Source of the DNA: Moraxella catarrhalis
GTDB lineage: Bacteria > Pseudomonadota > Gammaproteobacteria > Pseudomonadales > Moraxellaceae
Assembly (NCBI RefSeq): GCF_001632285.1
Contig: NZ_LWAH01000013.1
Location: 310,001-374,000 of the forward strand
Direction: 5' to 3'
DNA length: 64,000 bases
The notes under the pieces were generated by a model, which did not search any database, was not told the origin of the DNA, and saw only the letters and a list, made by a program, of their open reading frames with translations. Each line of letters begins with the position of its first letter. Within the stretch, counting starts at the first letter, position 1. This document shows positions 34,989 to 44,207 of this stretch, piece after piece. Position numbers and translations under genes: made by a program.

Positions 34989-36941
34989 ATGATTCATCAT
35001 CTTTCTCCCAAAATGACTGAGGTCAAAAGTATTCATACTCAAAATATCACCCAAAGAACGCTCAAAGCGGTGGCTCATACATACCGCCCTTTATCAATGG
35101 CGATTGCACTGATGGGCTTAAGCAGCATCGCCACCGCCCAAGAATTTAGCCAAACCGTATTTTTTGGTGATAGCCTAACTGACACAGGACGCTTGGTGCA
35201 GATTGGCAAAAACAGTCTGGCGTCTTCTGTTTTTAATCAAGCCCAACCATCGTTTACGACCAATACCGATCCAGTTTGGTCAAGCATATTGGCAAAATCT
35301 TATGGACATACCGCCGATGCCAATGATGGAACAACCTTAACTGGTACAAACTATGCCGTTGGTGGTGCAAGAACTAAAGAAGATGTGGTCAAAAATGCAC
35401 CTGTTCCTTTTTTCACCATTCCTTTATTTACCATCCCATCAGCACAAACCCAAATCAATCGCTACCTGACCTTAAATAATCATCAAGCCGACCCCAAAGC
35501 ATTGTATACTGTTTGGACAGGTGCCAATGATTTGTTTGAGGCAGCCAAAGCACCAACCCAGTTGCAAGCAGCCGAAATCATTACCACCGCTGCCAATGAC
35601 CAAGCCAATTTGGTTGGGCAGCTTGGGCAAGCAGGTGCAAAACACATTTTAGTACCCAGTCTTCCTGATGTTGGCGTCACGCCAGAATACGCCCAAGATC
35701 CGACCAAATCTGCCACAGCATCATTGTCTGCTCATATCTACAACCAAACTTTATATCAAAGTTTAAACAACCAAACCACCAATGTCATTGCTGCCAATAC
35801 CTTTGCCCTACTCAAAGAGGCGGTTAGTAATCCAGCAGGATTTGGGTTTAGTAATGTGACCGAACCTGCTTGCCAAAACCTAGATGCCAATTTATCATCG
35901 TTAGCATGTAAACCAAGCGACTGGCAACAAACCGCTGCGAATGCTAATGAAACTTATGCGTTTGCTGATAAAATTCACCCTTCAGGGCGTACGCATCGCA
36001 TTTTGGCACAATATTATCGCTCTATTATCGATAGCCCCAACCAAATGGGTCAACTACCCCAGCATCTGATTAAACATGGTCAACAAAGCCAGCAACAATT
36101 GGTACGCCGCTTAGACAGTCTTAACAATCATCAACAATCGCTATGGATTGATGGCAGCATCAGCAATCAATCGCTTGATACACGCAATAAAATAGACCGC
36201 CCTACCATCAAACTTGGACTTGATATTGCACGACCTAACCAGCATACAGGGGCATATTTAACCTACCAACAACAAGATTATCATCTAAGCGATTCTATAA
36301 CCGCTGATGTCAAACAAACAGGCATTGGTTTGTATCATCGCCATGATTTTGATCACTTACGCATCAGTGCCAACCTTGGGGTTGACCATTTAAGTACACA
36401 AAGCTTACGCCAAATCATGTGGGACGGTGAGAATCGCAACCATCAAGCACATGCCACAGGTAAGCGTCGATATGCAAGTGTACAAGGCAGCTATGGATTT
36501 ACCCAAAACAATGTTACCTATCGTCCTTATGTCGGTATTCATGCTCAAGATATCAAGCAGAATCGCTTCTTTGAAAATCAACCAAATCTATCAACTGCTC
36601 TAAGTTTTAAGCTGCCTGACCATCAGTCTTTGCAAGCTGATATTGGCGTTAATATTGATTATGCCATGAATGATAAACTAAACCTTTTGGCAGGATTGGG
36701 TTATCAGCATGAGTTTAAAGACAATAACAAAACTGTTGAGACAGCTGTATTATCCAACCGTGATTATCATCGCAGCTTTGTCACAACCGTGCCCTTTGAT
36801 AAAAAGCACACAACGCACGCACATTTAGGTGCAACACTTGCTTTGGGTAATAACACTCATTTGAATGCTGGCATACAAGCCAATCACCAAGATCATGATA
36901 CAAAAGTTGGTGGATTTGTGGGTGCACAAATGGCATTTTAA
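34989..36941 (+). CDS. mcaP: McaP, GDSL-type autotransporter esterase/phospholipase and adhesin
   Basis: A 650-residue outer-membrane autotransporter. It has a signal sequence with an extended N-region (hydrophobic core PLSMAIALMGLSSIATAQ, cleavage near residue 50), then a GDSL lipase domain: FFGDSLTDTG with nucleophile Ser62, GTNYAVGGA, WTGANDLF and DKIHPSGRTHR with Asp327/His330. The last 260 residues form an autotransporter beta-barrel ending in AQMAF. In M. catarrhalis McaP displays esterase and phospholipase B activity and mediates adherence to epithelial cells. The start is ATG 34989, 7 bases after AAGGA; a GTG directly before it is unlikely. It is the strongest species marker in the window. 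Own terminator at 36978. Confidence 0.96.
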   Translation: MIHHLSPKMTEVKSIHTQNITQRTLKAVAHTYRPLSMAIALMGLSSIATAQEFSQTVFFGDSLTDTGRLVQIGKNSLASSVFNQAQPSFTTNTDPVWSSILAKSYGHTADANDGTTLTGTNYAVGGARTKEDVVKNAPVPFFTIPLFTIPSAQTQINRYLTLNNHQADPKALYTVWTGANDLFEAAKAPTQLQAAEIITTAANDQANLVGQLGQAGAKHILVPSLPDVGVTPEYAQDPTKSATASLSAHIYNQTLYQSLNNQTTNVIAANTFALLKEAVSNPAGFGFSNVTEPACQNLDANLSSLACKPSDWQQTAANANETYAFADKIHPSGRTHRILAQYYRSIIDSPNQMGQLPQHLIKHGQQSQQQLVRRLDSLNNHQQSLWIDGSISNQSLDTRNKIDRPTIKLGLDIARPNQHTGAYLTYQQQDYHLSDSITADVKQTGIGLYHRHDFDHLRISANLGVDHLSTQSLRQIMWDGENRNHQAHATGKRRYASVQGSYGFTQNNVTYRPYVGIHAQDIKQNRFFENQPNLSTALSFKLPDHQSLQADIGVNIDYAMNDKLNLLAGLGYQHEFKDNNKTVETAVLSNRDYHRSFVTTVPFDKKHTTHAHLGATLALGNNTHLNAGIQANHQDHDTKVGGFVGAQMAF

Positions 36942-36977
36942 CCAATCAATTTTTTTGTGACAGCCATTCATTTAAAT

Positions 36978-37015
36978 AAAGACGATAATCTCTCATCGTC
37001 TTTATTGTTATTTTT
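36978..37015 (+). terminator. Rho-independent terminator of mcaP
   Basis: AAAGACGAT (36978-36986) pairs with ATCGTCTTT (36995-37003), followed by ATTGTTATTTTT. It lies 36 bases after the stop. Confidence 0.75.
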
Positions 37016-37060
37016 GTCTGCTTGTTTTTATCAATGCAATGTGTCAGCGTTTATCATTGA

Positions 37061-37069
37061 TGGTAAAAT
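37061..37069 (+). promoter_or_regulatory. Extended -10 promoter of hemJ
   Basis: TGGTAAAAT ends only 20 bases before the hemJ ATG, implying a leader of about 13 nt. The same TGGTAAAAT appears before the tRNA-Val and fbp genes. Confidence 0.45.
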
Positions 37070-37089
37070 ATCACCAACAATGATTTTTA

Positions 37090-37527
37090 ATGGGTGAAAC
37101 TGTGTTTTTATATATCAAGGCTTTTCATGTTATTTCGATGGTTTGTTGGTTTGCAGGAATTTTTTATTTGCCTAGATTATTTGTCTATCATGCCATGAGC
37201 CAAGATACAACCAGTATCGAACGCTTTAGCCTGATGGAGCGTAAATTGTATCGTGGTATCATGACACCATCGATGATTGCCACATGGGGTTTTGGTCTTT
37301 GGATGATAAGCTTCTCGCCAAGCTTATACTTATCTCAAGGCTGGTTACATGCAAAGCTATTGTTGGTTATTTTGCTTAGCATCTATCATTTAGCATGTGG
37401 TAAATTTCGCCTAAAACTGGCTCAAAACCCGCACTATAAGAGCCATGTTTATTGGCGATGGTTTAATGAAATTCCTGTTGTCATATTAATTGCAGTCGTG
37501 ATTTTGGTAATCGTCAAGCCCTTTTGA
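37090..37527 (+). CDS. hemJ: Protoporphyrinogen IX oxidase HemJ (UPF0093)
   Basis: An integral membrane protein of 145 residues with four hydrophobic helices that oxidises protoporphyrinogen IX in heme synthesis, in bacteria lacking HemG and HemY. KAFHVISMVCWFAGIFYLPR carries the conserved His at about residue 13; RGIMTPSMIAT, GWLHAKL with a second His, and YWRWFNEIPV complete the family pattern. It is common in Acinetobacter and other Moraxellaceae. It follows mcaP but has its own extended -10, and it converges on truC 9 bases away. Confidence 0.9.
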   Translation: MGETVFLYIKAFHVISMVCWFAGIFYLPRLFVYHAMSQDTTSIERFSLMERKLYRGIMTPSMIATWGFGLWMISFSPSLYLSQGWLHAKLLLVILLSIYHLACGKFRLKLAQNPHYKSHVYWRWFNEIPVVILIAVVILVIVKPF

Positions 37528-37536
37528 GGTTGTTTT

Positions 37537-38313
37537 TTAAGCCATCAAGTCCACATCAGACCACCCAAACGCTGTCATTACTTGACAAAAGGCCGTATCT
37601 AAGGGTGCAACAATACGGATCATCTCATCATATAACGGATGACAAAACTGTAACTGATGAGCATGCAACAACAGTCTTTTGACGCCAACATGAGCAAGCA
37701 CAGCACGATTTTGCACTTTATCGCCATAAGTGGTATCACCAACAATGGGATGAAAAATATGCTTCATATGGCGACGCAACTGATGCTTTCGCCCTGTGAT
37801 TGGTGTTAAGCGAACCAAAGAATATCGAGAACTATCAAAACGCCGACACGATATAAATGGTTGCTGTGTTGTGGCAAGAACCTGATAATCAGTTATGGCA
37901 GATTTGGATGCTTGATTGGGATTACTAAACTTATCGGCAATTTTATCAAGGCGGGGTTTTAGTGCATAATCAATCCGCCCAGTACCAATAATACCACGCA
38001 CCACCGCCAAGTAAGATTTTTGGATGTGATGATTCTCAAATTGTTTGGCTAATAATCCTGCTGTCTGACTGTCTAGGGCAAAGACCAATACGCCTGAGGT
38101 TGGTCTATCAAGACGATGTACAGGGTAGACATGTTGATTGATTTGGTTACGCAAAGTTTGCATCACAAAACAAGTTTCATGTTTATCCAGCCAAGAGCGA
38201 TGCACCAACATATTTGCAGGTTTATTGATAATCACCATGCACGCATCTTGATACAAAATTTGCAATAAATCAGGCTTAATCGGCATAAACCAATCACCCA
38301 TAAATTTAGCCAC
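37537..38313 (-). CDS. truC: tRNA pseudouridine(65) synthase TruC
   Basis: An RluA-family pseudouridine synthase of 258 residues. The catalytic Asp is in HRLDRPTSGVLVF. The preceding stretch MLVHRSWLDKHETCFVMQTLR(x)Q is characteristic of TruC as opposed to RluA/RluC/RluD, and there is no S4 domain. The frame begins at GTG 38313 with AAGG 8 bases upstream. An internal ATG at 38286 (MPIKPDLLQILYQD) with GGTGA before it matches family N-termini better, so the start is uncertain. Confidence 0.85.
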   Translation of the reverse strand: MAKFMGDWFMPIKPDLLQILYQDACMVIINKPANMLVHRSWLDKHETCFVMQTLRNQINQHVYPVHRLDRPTSGVLVFALDSQTAGLLAKQFENHHIQKSYLAVVRGIIGTGRIDYALKPRLDKIADKFSNPNQASKSAITDYQVLATTQQPFISCRRFDSSRYSLVRLTPITGRKHQLRRHMKHIFHPIVGDTTYGDKVQNRAVLAHVGVKRLLLHAHQLQFCHPLYDEMIRIVAPLDTAFCQVMTAFGWSDVDLMA

Positions 38314-38426
38314 TATAACAGCCTTGGTTATAAAAGTCCAGCGACCATTTTTATGATAATGCTAATTTGATTTGGTATCAGTGACTTTGTGTCGTGATTT
38401 TAGCCAATGTTCTTTTTGGGTAAATG

Positions 38427-38435
38427 TGCTATAGT
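38427..38435 (+). promoter_or_regulatory. Extended -10 promoter of the metallophosphatase gene
   Basis: TGCTATAGT (extended TG, -10 TATAGT) 39 bases before the ATG at 38474. Confidence 0.4.
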
Positions 38436-38473
38436 AGCAGGCAAAAAGTAGATTAAGATACAAGGGGATTGTG

Positions 38474-39430
38474 ATGATTTATGACATTATTGGCGACATT
38501 CATGGACACGCCGACAAATTAGCAGGACTGCTTGATAAATTGGGCTATATTCATGATGGCATCAGTCATATCGCCCCACACGGTCATCAAGCGATTTTTA
38601 TTGGTGATTTTATTGACAGGGGCAATCAGCAGTTAGCCACATTACAAATTGTCTTTGACATGCTTGACAACAATCAAGCACTTGCCATCATGGGCAATCA
38701 CGAATACAATGCTATCGGCTACGCTACGCCACATCCTGATGGTGGCTATTGTCGCCCCCATACCAGCCGAAATACCAAGCAGCATCAAGCATTTTTGGAT
38801 GAAGCACCCATTGGTTCTGATGACTACTATTATTGGCTCTCTCGCCTTTATGAACTACCGCTATGGCTTGAGCTGCCTGAATTGAATATCGTACACGCCT
38901 GCTGGGATACGAAGGCACAAGCAGCACTTGCACCCTATCTCACCCCTGACCATCGCATCACCCAGCGTGGTATCATCGCAACCGCTATGAGTGGCTCTAC
39001 CGAGTTTTATGCGCTTGAAAGACTTTTAAAGGGTATCGAAAGCCCCTTACCTGCAGGTGTTGTACTCGTGGATGGGCATGACATCGTGCGTAGGCGTACT
39101 CGTATCAAATGGTGGCAAAAAGACTGGCAAAATCACCCACTGTCTGAGATTGCACAGCTTGGCACTAGAGCGACAATGAACCTGCCCAGCGACTTAGATA
39201 TCAAACCTTTGCCGATGGATTTTGAGCTGACCACTCATCAGCCAATTTTTATTGGCCATTATTGGCTTGATGGCACGCCAAGCATCTTATCAAATCAGGT
39301 GGTTTGTACTGACTATTCCGCTGGTATGAATGGCTACCTGACTGCTTATCAATTTGATACCAAAAACCCCGTACTATCAAATGAAAATTTTGTACAGTAT
39401 ATTCATACCGCAGATAAATCCAAAGAATAA
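38474..39430 (+). CDS. Calcineurin-like metallophosphoesterase (PrpE/ApaH-like)
   Basis: A 318-residue dinuclear metal phosphatase of the PPP type. The metal-binding motifs come in order: GDIHGH (residues 7-12), GDFIDRG (about 44-50) and GNHEYNA (about 77-83), with later His in NIVHACWD and IFIGHYW. The family includes bis(5'-nucleosyl) tetraphosphatases and Ser/Thr phosphatases; the substrate is not determined by the visible residues. ATG at 38474 has AAGGGG 6 bases upstream; a GTG lies directly before it. It precedes purE by 65 bases. Confidence 0.8.
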   Translation: MIYDIIGDIHGHADKLAGLLDKLGYIHDGISHIAPHGHQAIFIGDFIDRGNQQLATLQIVFDMLDNNQALAIMGNHEYNAIGYATPHPDGGYCRPHTSRNTKQHQAFLDEAPIGSDDYYYWLSRLYELPLWLELPELNIVHACWDTKAQAALAPYLTPDHRITQRGIIATAMSGSTEFYALERLLKGIESPLPAGVVLVDGHDIVRRRTRIKWWQKDWQNHPLSEIAQLGTRATMNLPSDLDIKPLPMDFELTTHQPIFIGHYWLDGTPSILSNQVVCTDYSAGMNGYLTAYQFDTKNPVLSNENFVQYIHTADKSKE

Positions 39431-39495
39431 AGACAGAAATTGCCATTTTTTAGCAAATGTGCTAACTTATTCGTTTATTATTTTTAAGGATTATC

Positions 39496-40044
39496 ATGTC
39501 AAACACCCAACACGCCCCAAGTCCTGCTCCCATCACATCCCCCACTGGCACCCCAAAGGTTGGTATCATCATGGGCAGTCAGTCCGATTGGGCAACCATG
39601 TCTTTATCGGCACAGATTTTGGCAGATTTTGGCATCCCCTTTGAGTGTCAAGTCGTCTCAGCACATCGCACACCAGATAAACTCTTTGACTATGCCAAAA
39701 CCGCCAAAGATAAGGGCTTAAAAGTCATCATCGCAGGGGCAGGCGGAGCGGCTCATCTGCCTGGTATGTGTGCCAGCCAAACCCCATTGCCTGTGCTTGG
39801 CGTACCCGTCAAATCAAGCACACTGTCAGGCTGGGACAGTTTATTATCCATCGTACAAATGCCCAAAGGCGTGGCGGTCGGTACGCTCGCCATTGGAGAT
39901 GCTGGTGCGTTCAATGCTGGACTGCTGGCAATACAGATACTTGCCATCGATGATGATGCCCTTGCCACAAAACTGGATGAATTTCGCCAAAAACAGACCC
40001 AGACGGTGCTAACAAGCCCCCATCCAGGGATTGTCAATCACTGA
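39496..40044 (+). CDS. purE: N5-carboxyaminoimidazole ribonucleotide mutase PurE
   Basis: It converts N5-CAIR to CAIR in purine synthesis, working after PurK. The 182 residues include the signature [13 protein letters not shown] (about 24-36), [13 protein letters not shown] and [21 protein letters not shown]. The N-terminus has about 20 additional Pro/Thr-rich residues ([16 protein letters not shown]) before the catalytic fold. AAGGA precedes the ATG. purK follows 88 bases later on the same strand. Confidence 0.95.
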   Translation: MSNTQHAPSPAPITSPTGTPKVGIIMGSQSDWATMSLSAQILADFGIPFECQVVSAHRTPDKLFDYAKTAKDKGLKVIIAGAGGAAHLPGMCASQTPLPVLGVPVKSSTLSGWDSLLSIVQMPKGVAVGTLAIGDAGAFNAGLLAIQILAIDDDALATKLDEFRQKQTQTVLTSPHPGIVNH

Positions 40045-40132
40045 TGAATCAGCATTTGGCAAATTAACGCCCATTTTTTATTAAAATATGCGATAATATC
40101 CAAAATTTTTTGCTAATTTTTGGATATCTTTT

Positions 40133-41257
40133 ATGACTGATTCCATCAAAACCATCGGTATTCTTGGCGGTGGGCAGCTTGGCATGATGTTGGCTCAAGC
40201 CGCCTTAAAGCTCGGCCATCGTTGCGTTTTTTTAGAAGATGCTGACGGTGTGCCAGCTGCTTTATATGGACAAGTATTTAAATACAATGAGCTTGATGAT
40301 TTTATCACCGCCAGCGATGTCTTTACATTGGAATTTGAAAATACGCCTATCAAGACGGCTAAATCACTGGCAAGCCTTGAGCATAAAGGCAGTCTGTTTC
40401 CGCCGACCAATGCTTTGGAAATCGCCCAAGACCGATTGGCAGAAAAGGTATTGTTTAATCGGCTAAATATTGACACCGTACCATTTATGGCAGTAAACAG
40501 CTTAGATGAGCTACAAACTGCCACCAACAAACTTGGGTTACCTTTGGTCTTAAAGACCAGCCGAGGCGGCTATGACGGCAAAGGACAATTTGTCATCAAA
40601 ACACAAAGCGACATCGCCACCGCTTGGGAGGAGCTTGGCGACGCTGTCACTGGTGATGGCGGGTTGACCGACGCACCTGCACCACTCATTGCCGAAGGGT
40701 TCATTCACTTTAGCCGTGAAGTCTCTATCATCGCTGTGCGTAGTCAAAACGGTGATATTTGTTACTATCCTTTGGTTGAAAATCATCACACCAATGGCAT
40801 TTTATCAAAAACCATTGCACCTGCTGCCAACGCCGACCATCTCACCGAGCAAGCCCAATCCAATATCAGTAAAATCCTAAGTCATCTTGATTATGTTGGT
40901 GTTTTGACCTTAGAACTTTTTGTCAGTGATGATGGACTCATCGCCAATGAGATTGCCCCACGCGTGCATAACTCTGGACATTGGACGATTGAGGGGGCAA
41001 ATACCAGCCAATTTGAAAACCACATCCGAGCCGTATTGGGCTTACCGCTTGGCGATACAGGCATCATCAAGCCGTCTGTCATGCTAAATGTCATCGGCAA
41101 ATATCCTGATGTCAGCGAGCTTTTGACCCATACAGGAGTGCATTTTCATCATTATCACAAGGCAGAGCGAGACGGTCGTAAGATTGGACATATTACGGTG
41201 ATGAGTGATGATAATGATGGGATTGTAACCAATATCACACAATTGCTCACATCATAA
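40133..41257 (+). CDS. purK: N5-carboxyaminoimidazole ribonucleotide synthetase PurK
   Basis: An ATP-grasp enzyme of 374 residues that carboxylates AIR with bicarbonate and ATP to N5-CAIR, the substrate of PurE. GILGGGQLGMMLAQAA opens the protein; PLVLKTSRGGYDGKGQF forms the ATP loop; EIAPRVHNSGHWTIEG is the catalytic signature of PurK. It is paired with purE as in most bacteria. Confidence 0.95.
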   Translation: MTDSIKTIGILGGGQLGMMLAQAALKLGHRCVFLEDADGVPAALYGQVFKYNELDDFITASDVFTLEFENTPIKTAKSLASLEHKGSLFPPTNALEIAQDRLAEKVLFNRLNIDTVPFMAVNSLDELQTATNKLGLPLVLKTSRGGYDGKGQFVIKTQSDIATAWEELGDAVTGDGGLTDAPAPLIAEGFIHFSREVSIIAVRSQNGDICYYPLVENHHTNGILSKTIAPAANADHLTEQAQSNISKILSHLDYVGVLTLELFVSDDGLIANEIAPRVHNSGHWTIEGANTSQFENHIRAVLGLPLGDTGIIKPSVMLNVIGKYPDVSELLTHTGVHFHHYHKAERDGRKIGHITVMSDDNDGIVTNITQLLTS

Positions 41258-41293
41258 CGACTGGTATTTTATCCATGACTGAACTTGTTCGCT

Positions 41294-41752
41294 ATGAAAA
41301 TACTCATTGACGCCGACGCACTGCCTGTCATTGCCAAAGAGCTCATCATCAAAACCGCCAATCGCACCCAAACGATGGCGGTATTTGTGGCAAATCGGAT
41401 GACCAAACTGCCACCATCGCCATTTTTATCGTATGTTGTGGTTGGTGCTGGCTTTGATGTGGCGGATGAATATATCTTACAGACAGCGCAGCCCAACGAT
41501 TTGGTCATCACAAGCGACATTCCGCTTGCCAATGATGTGCTAGAAAAAGGGGCAAAGGTTTTGACCCCACGGGGTGAGGAATTTCGCAAAGATAACATCA
41601 AACCCAGATTAAATGCCCGAGATTTTATGGAGTCGCTTCGTGGTACGGGTGTGCTTGACCCCAAAAGCATGGGCGGACAAAAACCATACAGCAACAAGGA
41701 CAAAATCGCCTTTGCAGGTGGTCTAAATAGGCTTGCTCACGCGTTACCCTAG
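41294..41752 (+). CDS. UPF0178/YaiI-family protein
   Basis: A 152-residue protein with the family opening MKILIDADALPVI, followed by DLVITSDIPLA and VLTPRGEEF, and late RDFMESLRGTG and FAGGLNR. The fold is PIN/NYN-like, suggesting a nuclease-type domain, but the function is unproven. I take ATG 41294 as the start; the frame opens three codons earlier with TTG. It follows purK after 36 bases and might be co-transcribed. Confidence 0.85.
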   Translation: MKILIDADALPVIAKELIIKTANRTQTMAVFVANRMTKLPPSPFLSYVVVGAGFDVADEYILQTAQPNDLVITSDIPLANDVLEKGAKVLTPRGEEFRKDNIKPRLNARDFMESLRGTGVLDPKSMGGQKPYSNKDKIAFAGGLNRLAHALP

Positions 41753-41931
41753 TGGTTTTTTTAACAGATTTGCTTAATCTTGTGCAACGCAAACACCACA
41801 AAATCCCCAAGCATTTTTATCAAGTTTTTGGCATAATAAGTAGCGACATTCCCAATTCAATTTCTTCTTTGAGTTTGTTATGTTAAACTTCAAAAACCAC
41901 GCCAAAACCGCGATTGAACCATGATGAAACC

Positions 41932-43104
41932 ATGATTGAACAATGGAATAGAGAGTTCGTCTTACAACGCCTACTCGCTTTGACCTTGCTTGTTATCTTG
42001 ATTGTACTGTGCTTTAAAGTAGTGCGATTTTTTATCGTGCCAGCATTATGGGCAGGGATTTTGGCATATGTTACCTTTCCCATTTATACTTTTTTTCACA
42101 CCAAAGTCCGTCTAAGCCCCAGTTTTAGTGCGTTTTTGATGACTTTTTGCATCTCGCTCATGATTGGCGTACCGCTTATTGTGGGTGTGTTCTACCTACA
42201 ACATGAAGTGCTAAGTTTTGTTGGCATGGTAATTCGTCGCCTACAAGCAGGATATTTAGATTTACCCAGCCAAATCAAGGACTTACCTGTTATCGGACAG
42301 ACGATTAAAGACACGCTTTGGGAGATTAACAAAAACCCTGAAACCACGATGGAGGCGGTGCGTGCTTGGGTGCAGTCGCATTTGTATTATGGCAAAATGG
42401 CCTTTGATGCGGTGCTAAAAAACCTTGCCAAACTTGGCATGGCTCTGATGACATTGTTTTTCTTTTATAGAGATGGTAAAAGTTTGGTACGCCAAATCCG
42501 TCAAGCCATGCGTAACATCATCGGCGACCGCATTGATGATTACATTGACTCGGTAGGAGCAACCACACAAGCGGTGGTGTATGGCATTGGATTGACTGCC
42601 TTGGCTCAGGCGATTTTGGCAGGGATGGGCTATGCTTTTACCAACGCTCCCAACCCCATTTTACTCACACTCATCACCTTTGTGGTGGCACTCATCCCCT
42701 TTGGTACGCCCTTTGCATGGGGCGGTGTGGCGGTGTGGTTATTATCGCAAGGACATACCACCGAAGGCATTGGACTTGGCTTATGGGGAATTTTAGTCAT
42801 CAGCTGGGTGGATAATTTGATTCGACCCATCGTCATCAGTGGTGCAACCAAAATCCCCTTCATCATCATCTTTATTGGTGTACTTGGGGGCTTGACGGCA
42901 TTTGGTTTTGTGGGGTTGTTCATCGGGCCTGTGGTGCTTGCCATTGGCTTGGCGGTGTGGCGTGAGTGGATAAGTCAGCACAAAAATGAGATTTTTATTA
43001 ACCAAGCAAGCGGCTTTGTGGTCGCAGATGGTAAAGCGTTATTGGCTGATACCAACCCCACCCCCAGCAATAAACAACAACCTAACTTAACTAAGGATGA
43101 CTAA
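41932..43104 (+). CDS. AI-2E/PerM-family inner-membrane permease
   Basis: A membrane protein of about 390 residues with about eight hydrophobic segments. The family core LAQAILAGMGYAFTNAPNPI..., LIPFGTPFAWGGVAVWLL, SWVDNLIRPIVISG and GLFIGPVVLAIGLAVW is clear. Members include TqsA, YdiK and sodium/lithium antiporters, so a transport role is likely but the substrate is not. The start is uncertain: ATG 41932 is chosen, but the frame reaches TTG 41914 and neither has a good SD. Its TAA overlaps the pdxB ATG by one base (TAATG), implying translational coupling. Confidence 0.8.
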   Translation: MIEQWNREFVLQRLLALTLLVILIVLCFKVVRFFIVPALWAGILAYVTFPIYTFFHTKVRLSPSFSAFLMTFCISLMIGVPLIVGVFYLQHEVLSFVGMVIRRLQAGYLDLPSQIKDLPVIGQTIKDTLWEINKNPETTMEAVRAWVQSHLYYGKMAFDAVLKNLAKLGMALMTLFFFYRDGKSLVRQIRQAMRNIIGDRIDDYIDSVGATTQAVVYGIGLTALAQAILAGMGYAFTNAPNPILLTLITFVVALIPFGTPFAWGGVAVWLLSQGHTTEGIGLGLWGILVISWVDNLIRPIVISGATKIPFIIIFIGVLGGLTAFGFVGLFIGPVVLAIGLAVWREWISQHKNEIFINQASGFVVADGKALLADTNPTPSNKQQPNLTKDD

Positions 43105-44159
43105 TGCTTCGGGTTCTTGCTGATGAAAATATTGCCAATCTTGATGATTATCTTTTATGTCATCAGGTGGAGCTTATCAAGATGGCAGGGCGTGCCATTG
43201 ACCGCCAAAGTCTCATCACCCATCAACCAGATGCATTATTCATTCGCTCAGTAACGCAGGTAACCCAAGAAAATTTGGGCGACTTGAGCAACACACCGCT
43301 TAAGTTTATCGGCTCTGCAACGATCGGTATTGACCATATTGACACCAAGTATCTTGCCGACCATCATATCAATTTTGCCAATGCATCAGGCTGTAGTAAG
43401 CATTCGGTTGCCCAATATGTCATAACAGCCATATTACATACCCATCAATCCCCAAAAACCAATCTACGATTAGGCATTATCGGACTTGGCAATATTGGCA
43501 ATACTCTAGCACGCTATGCCAAACGACTGGGCTGGCAGGTATTTGGCTTTGATCCTTTTTTGGCGACTGACTCTATCAACAATGCAAGCTTAGATGAGAT
43601 TTTAGATTGTGATGTCATCAGCATTCATACACCATTGACAAAAACAGGTAGCCACCCAACTTATCAAATGCTAAACGCTCAAACCTTGGCAAAAATCCGC
43701 CCAAAGGCCTTACTGATTAACAGTGCTCGAGGAGAAATTATTGATGAATCCGCCCTGTTAGCTGCCATTAACCAAAAGCAATTATCGGTTGTGTTAGATG
43801 TTTTTCCTAATGAGCCATTCATCAGCCAACAGCTACTTTATGCACTCAAACTGGCAACACCACACATTGCAGGCTATACCCTTGAAGGTAAAATCCGTGG
43901 GACTGATATGATTTATCAAGCCTTTTGCCAAACCTTTAACTTACCAATCCTCCAGCACTTTTTGGCATTACTACCGCCCAACCCTTATCATTTTTCTATG
44001 CTCTTAAACCATCAAAACCAACAGCCACTGGCTTGGTTTTATGATATTCAGGCTGATTTTGAAGCACTAAAAGCGGCAGCTTGTCCACATATTTTGGGTA
44101 ATCAATTTGACATGCTTCGCAAAAATTACCATTTACGGCGAGAATGGATTTTTGATTAA
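43104..44159 (+). CDS. pdxB: Erythronate-4-phosphate dehydrogenase
   Basis: A D-2-hydroxyacid-type NAD dehydrogenase in the DXP-dependent pyridoxal phosphate pathway. The 351 residues include GSATIGIDHIDTKYL near the start of the catalytic domain, the Rossmann motif LGIIGLGNIGN, DVISIHTPLT, LINSARGEIIDE and FPNEPFI, with the PdxB-specific C-terminal dimerisation region. The start overlaps the preceding stop (TAATG), with AAGGA 7 bases upstream inside the previous gene. Confidence 0.92.
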   Translation: MLRVLADENIANLDDYLLCHQVELIKMAGRAIDRQSLITHQPDALFIRSVTQVTQENLGDLSNTPLKFIGSATIGIDHIDTKYLADHHINFANASGCSKHSVAQYVITAILHTHQSPKTNLRLGIIGLGNIGNTLARYAKRLGWQVFGFDPFLATDSINNASLDEILDCDVISIHTPLTKTGSHPTYQMLNAQTLAKIRPKALLINSARGEIIDESALLAAINQKQLSVVLDVFPNEPFISQQLLYALKLATPHIAGYTLEGKIRGTDMIYQAFCQTFNLPILQHFLALLPPNPYHFSMLLNHQNQQPLAWFYDIQADFEALKAAACPHILGNQFDMLRKNYHLRREWIFD

Positions 44160-44207
44160 CAACAGTTTAATTTTTAAATATTTATTAATAATAAGGCAAA
44201 TTTTTGT

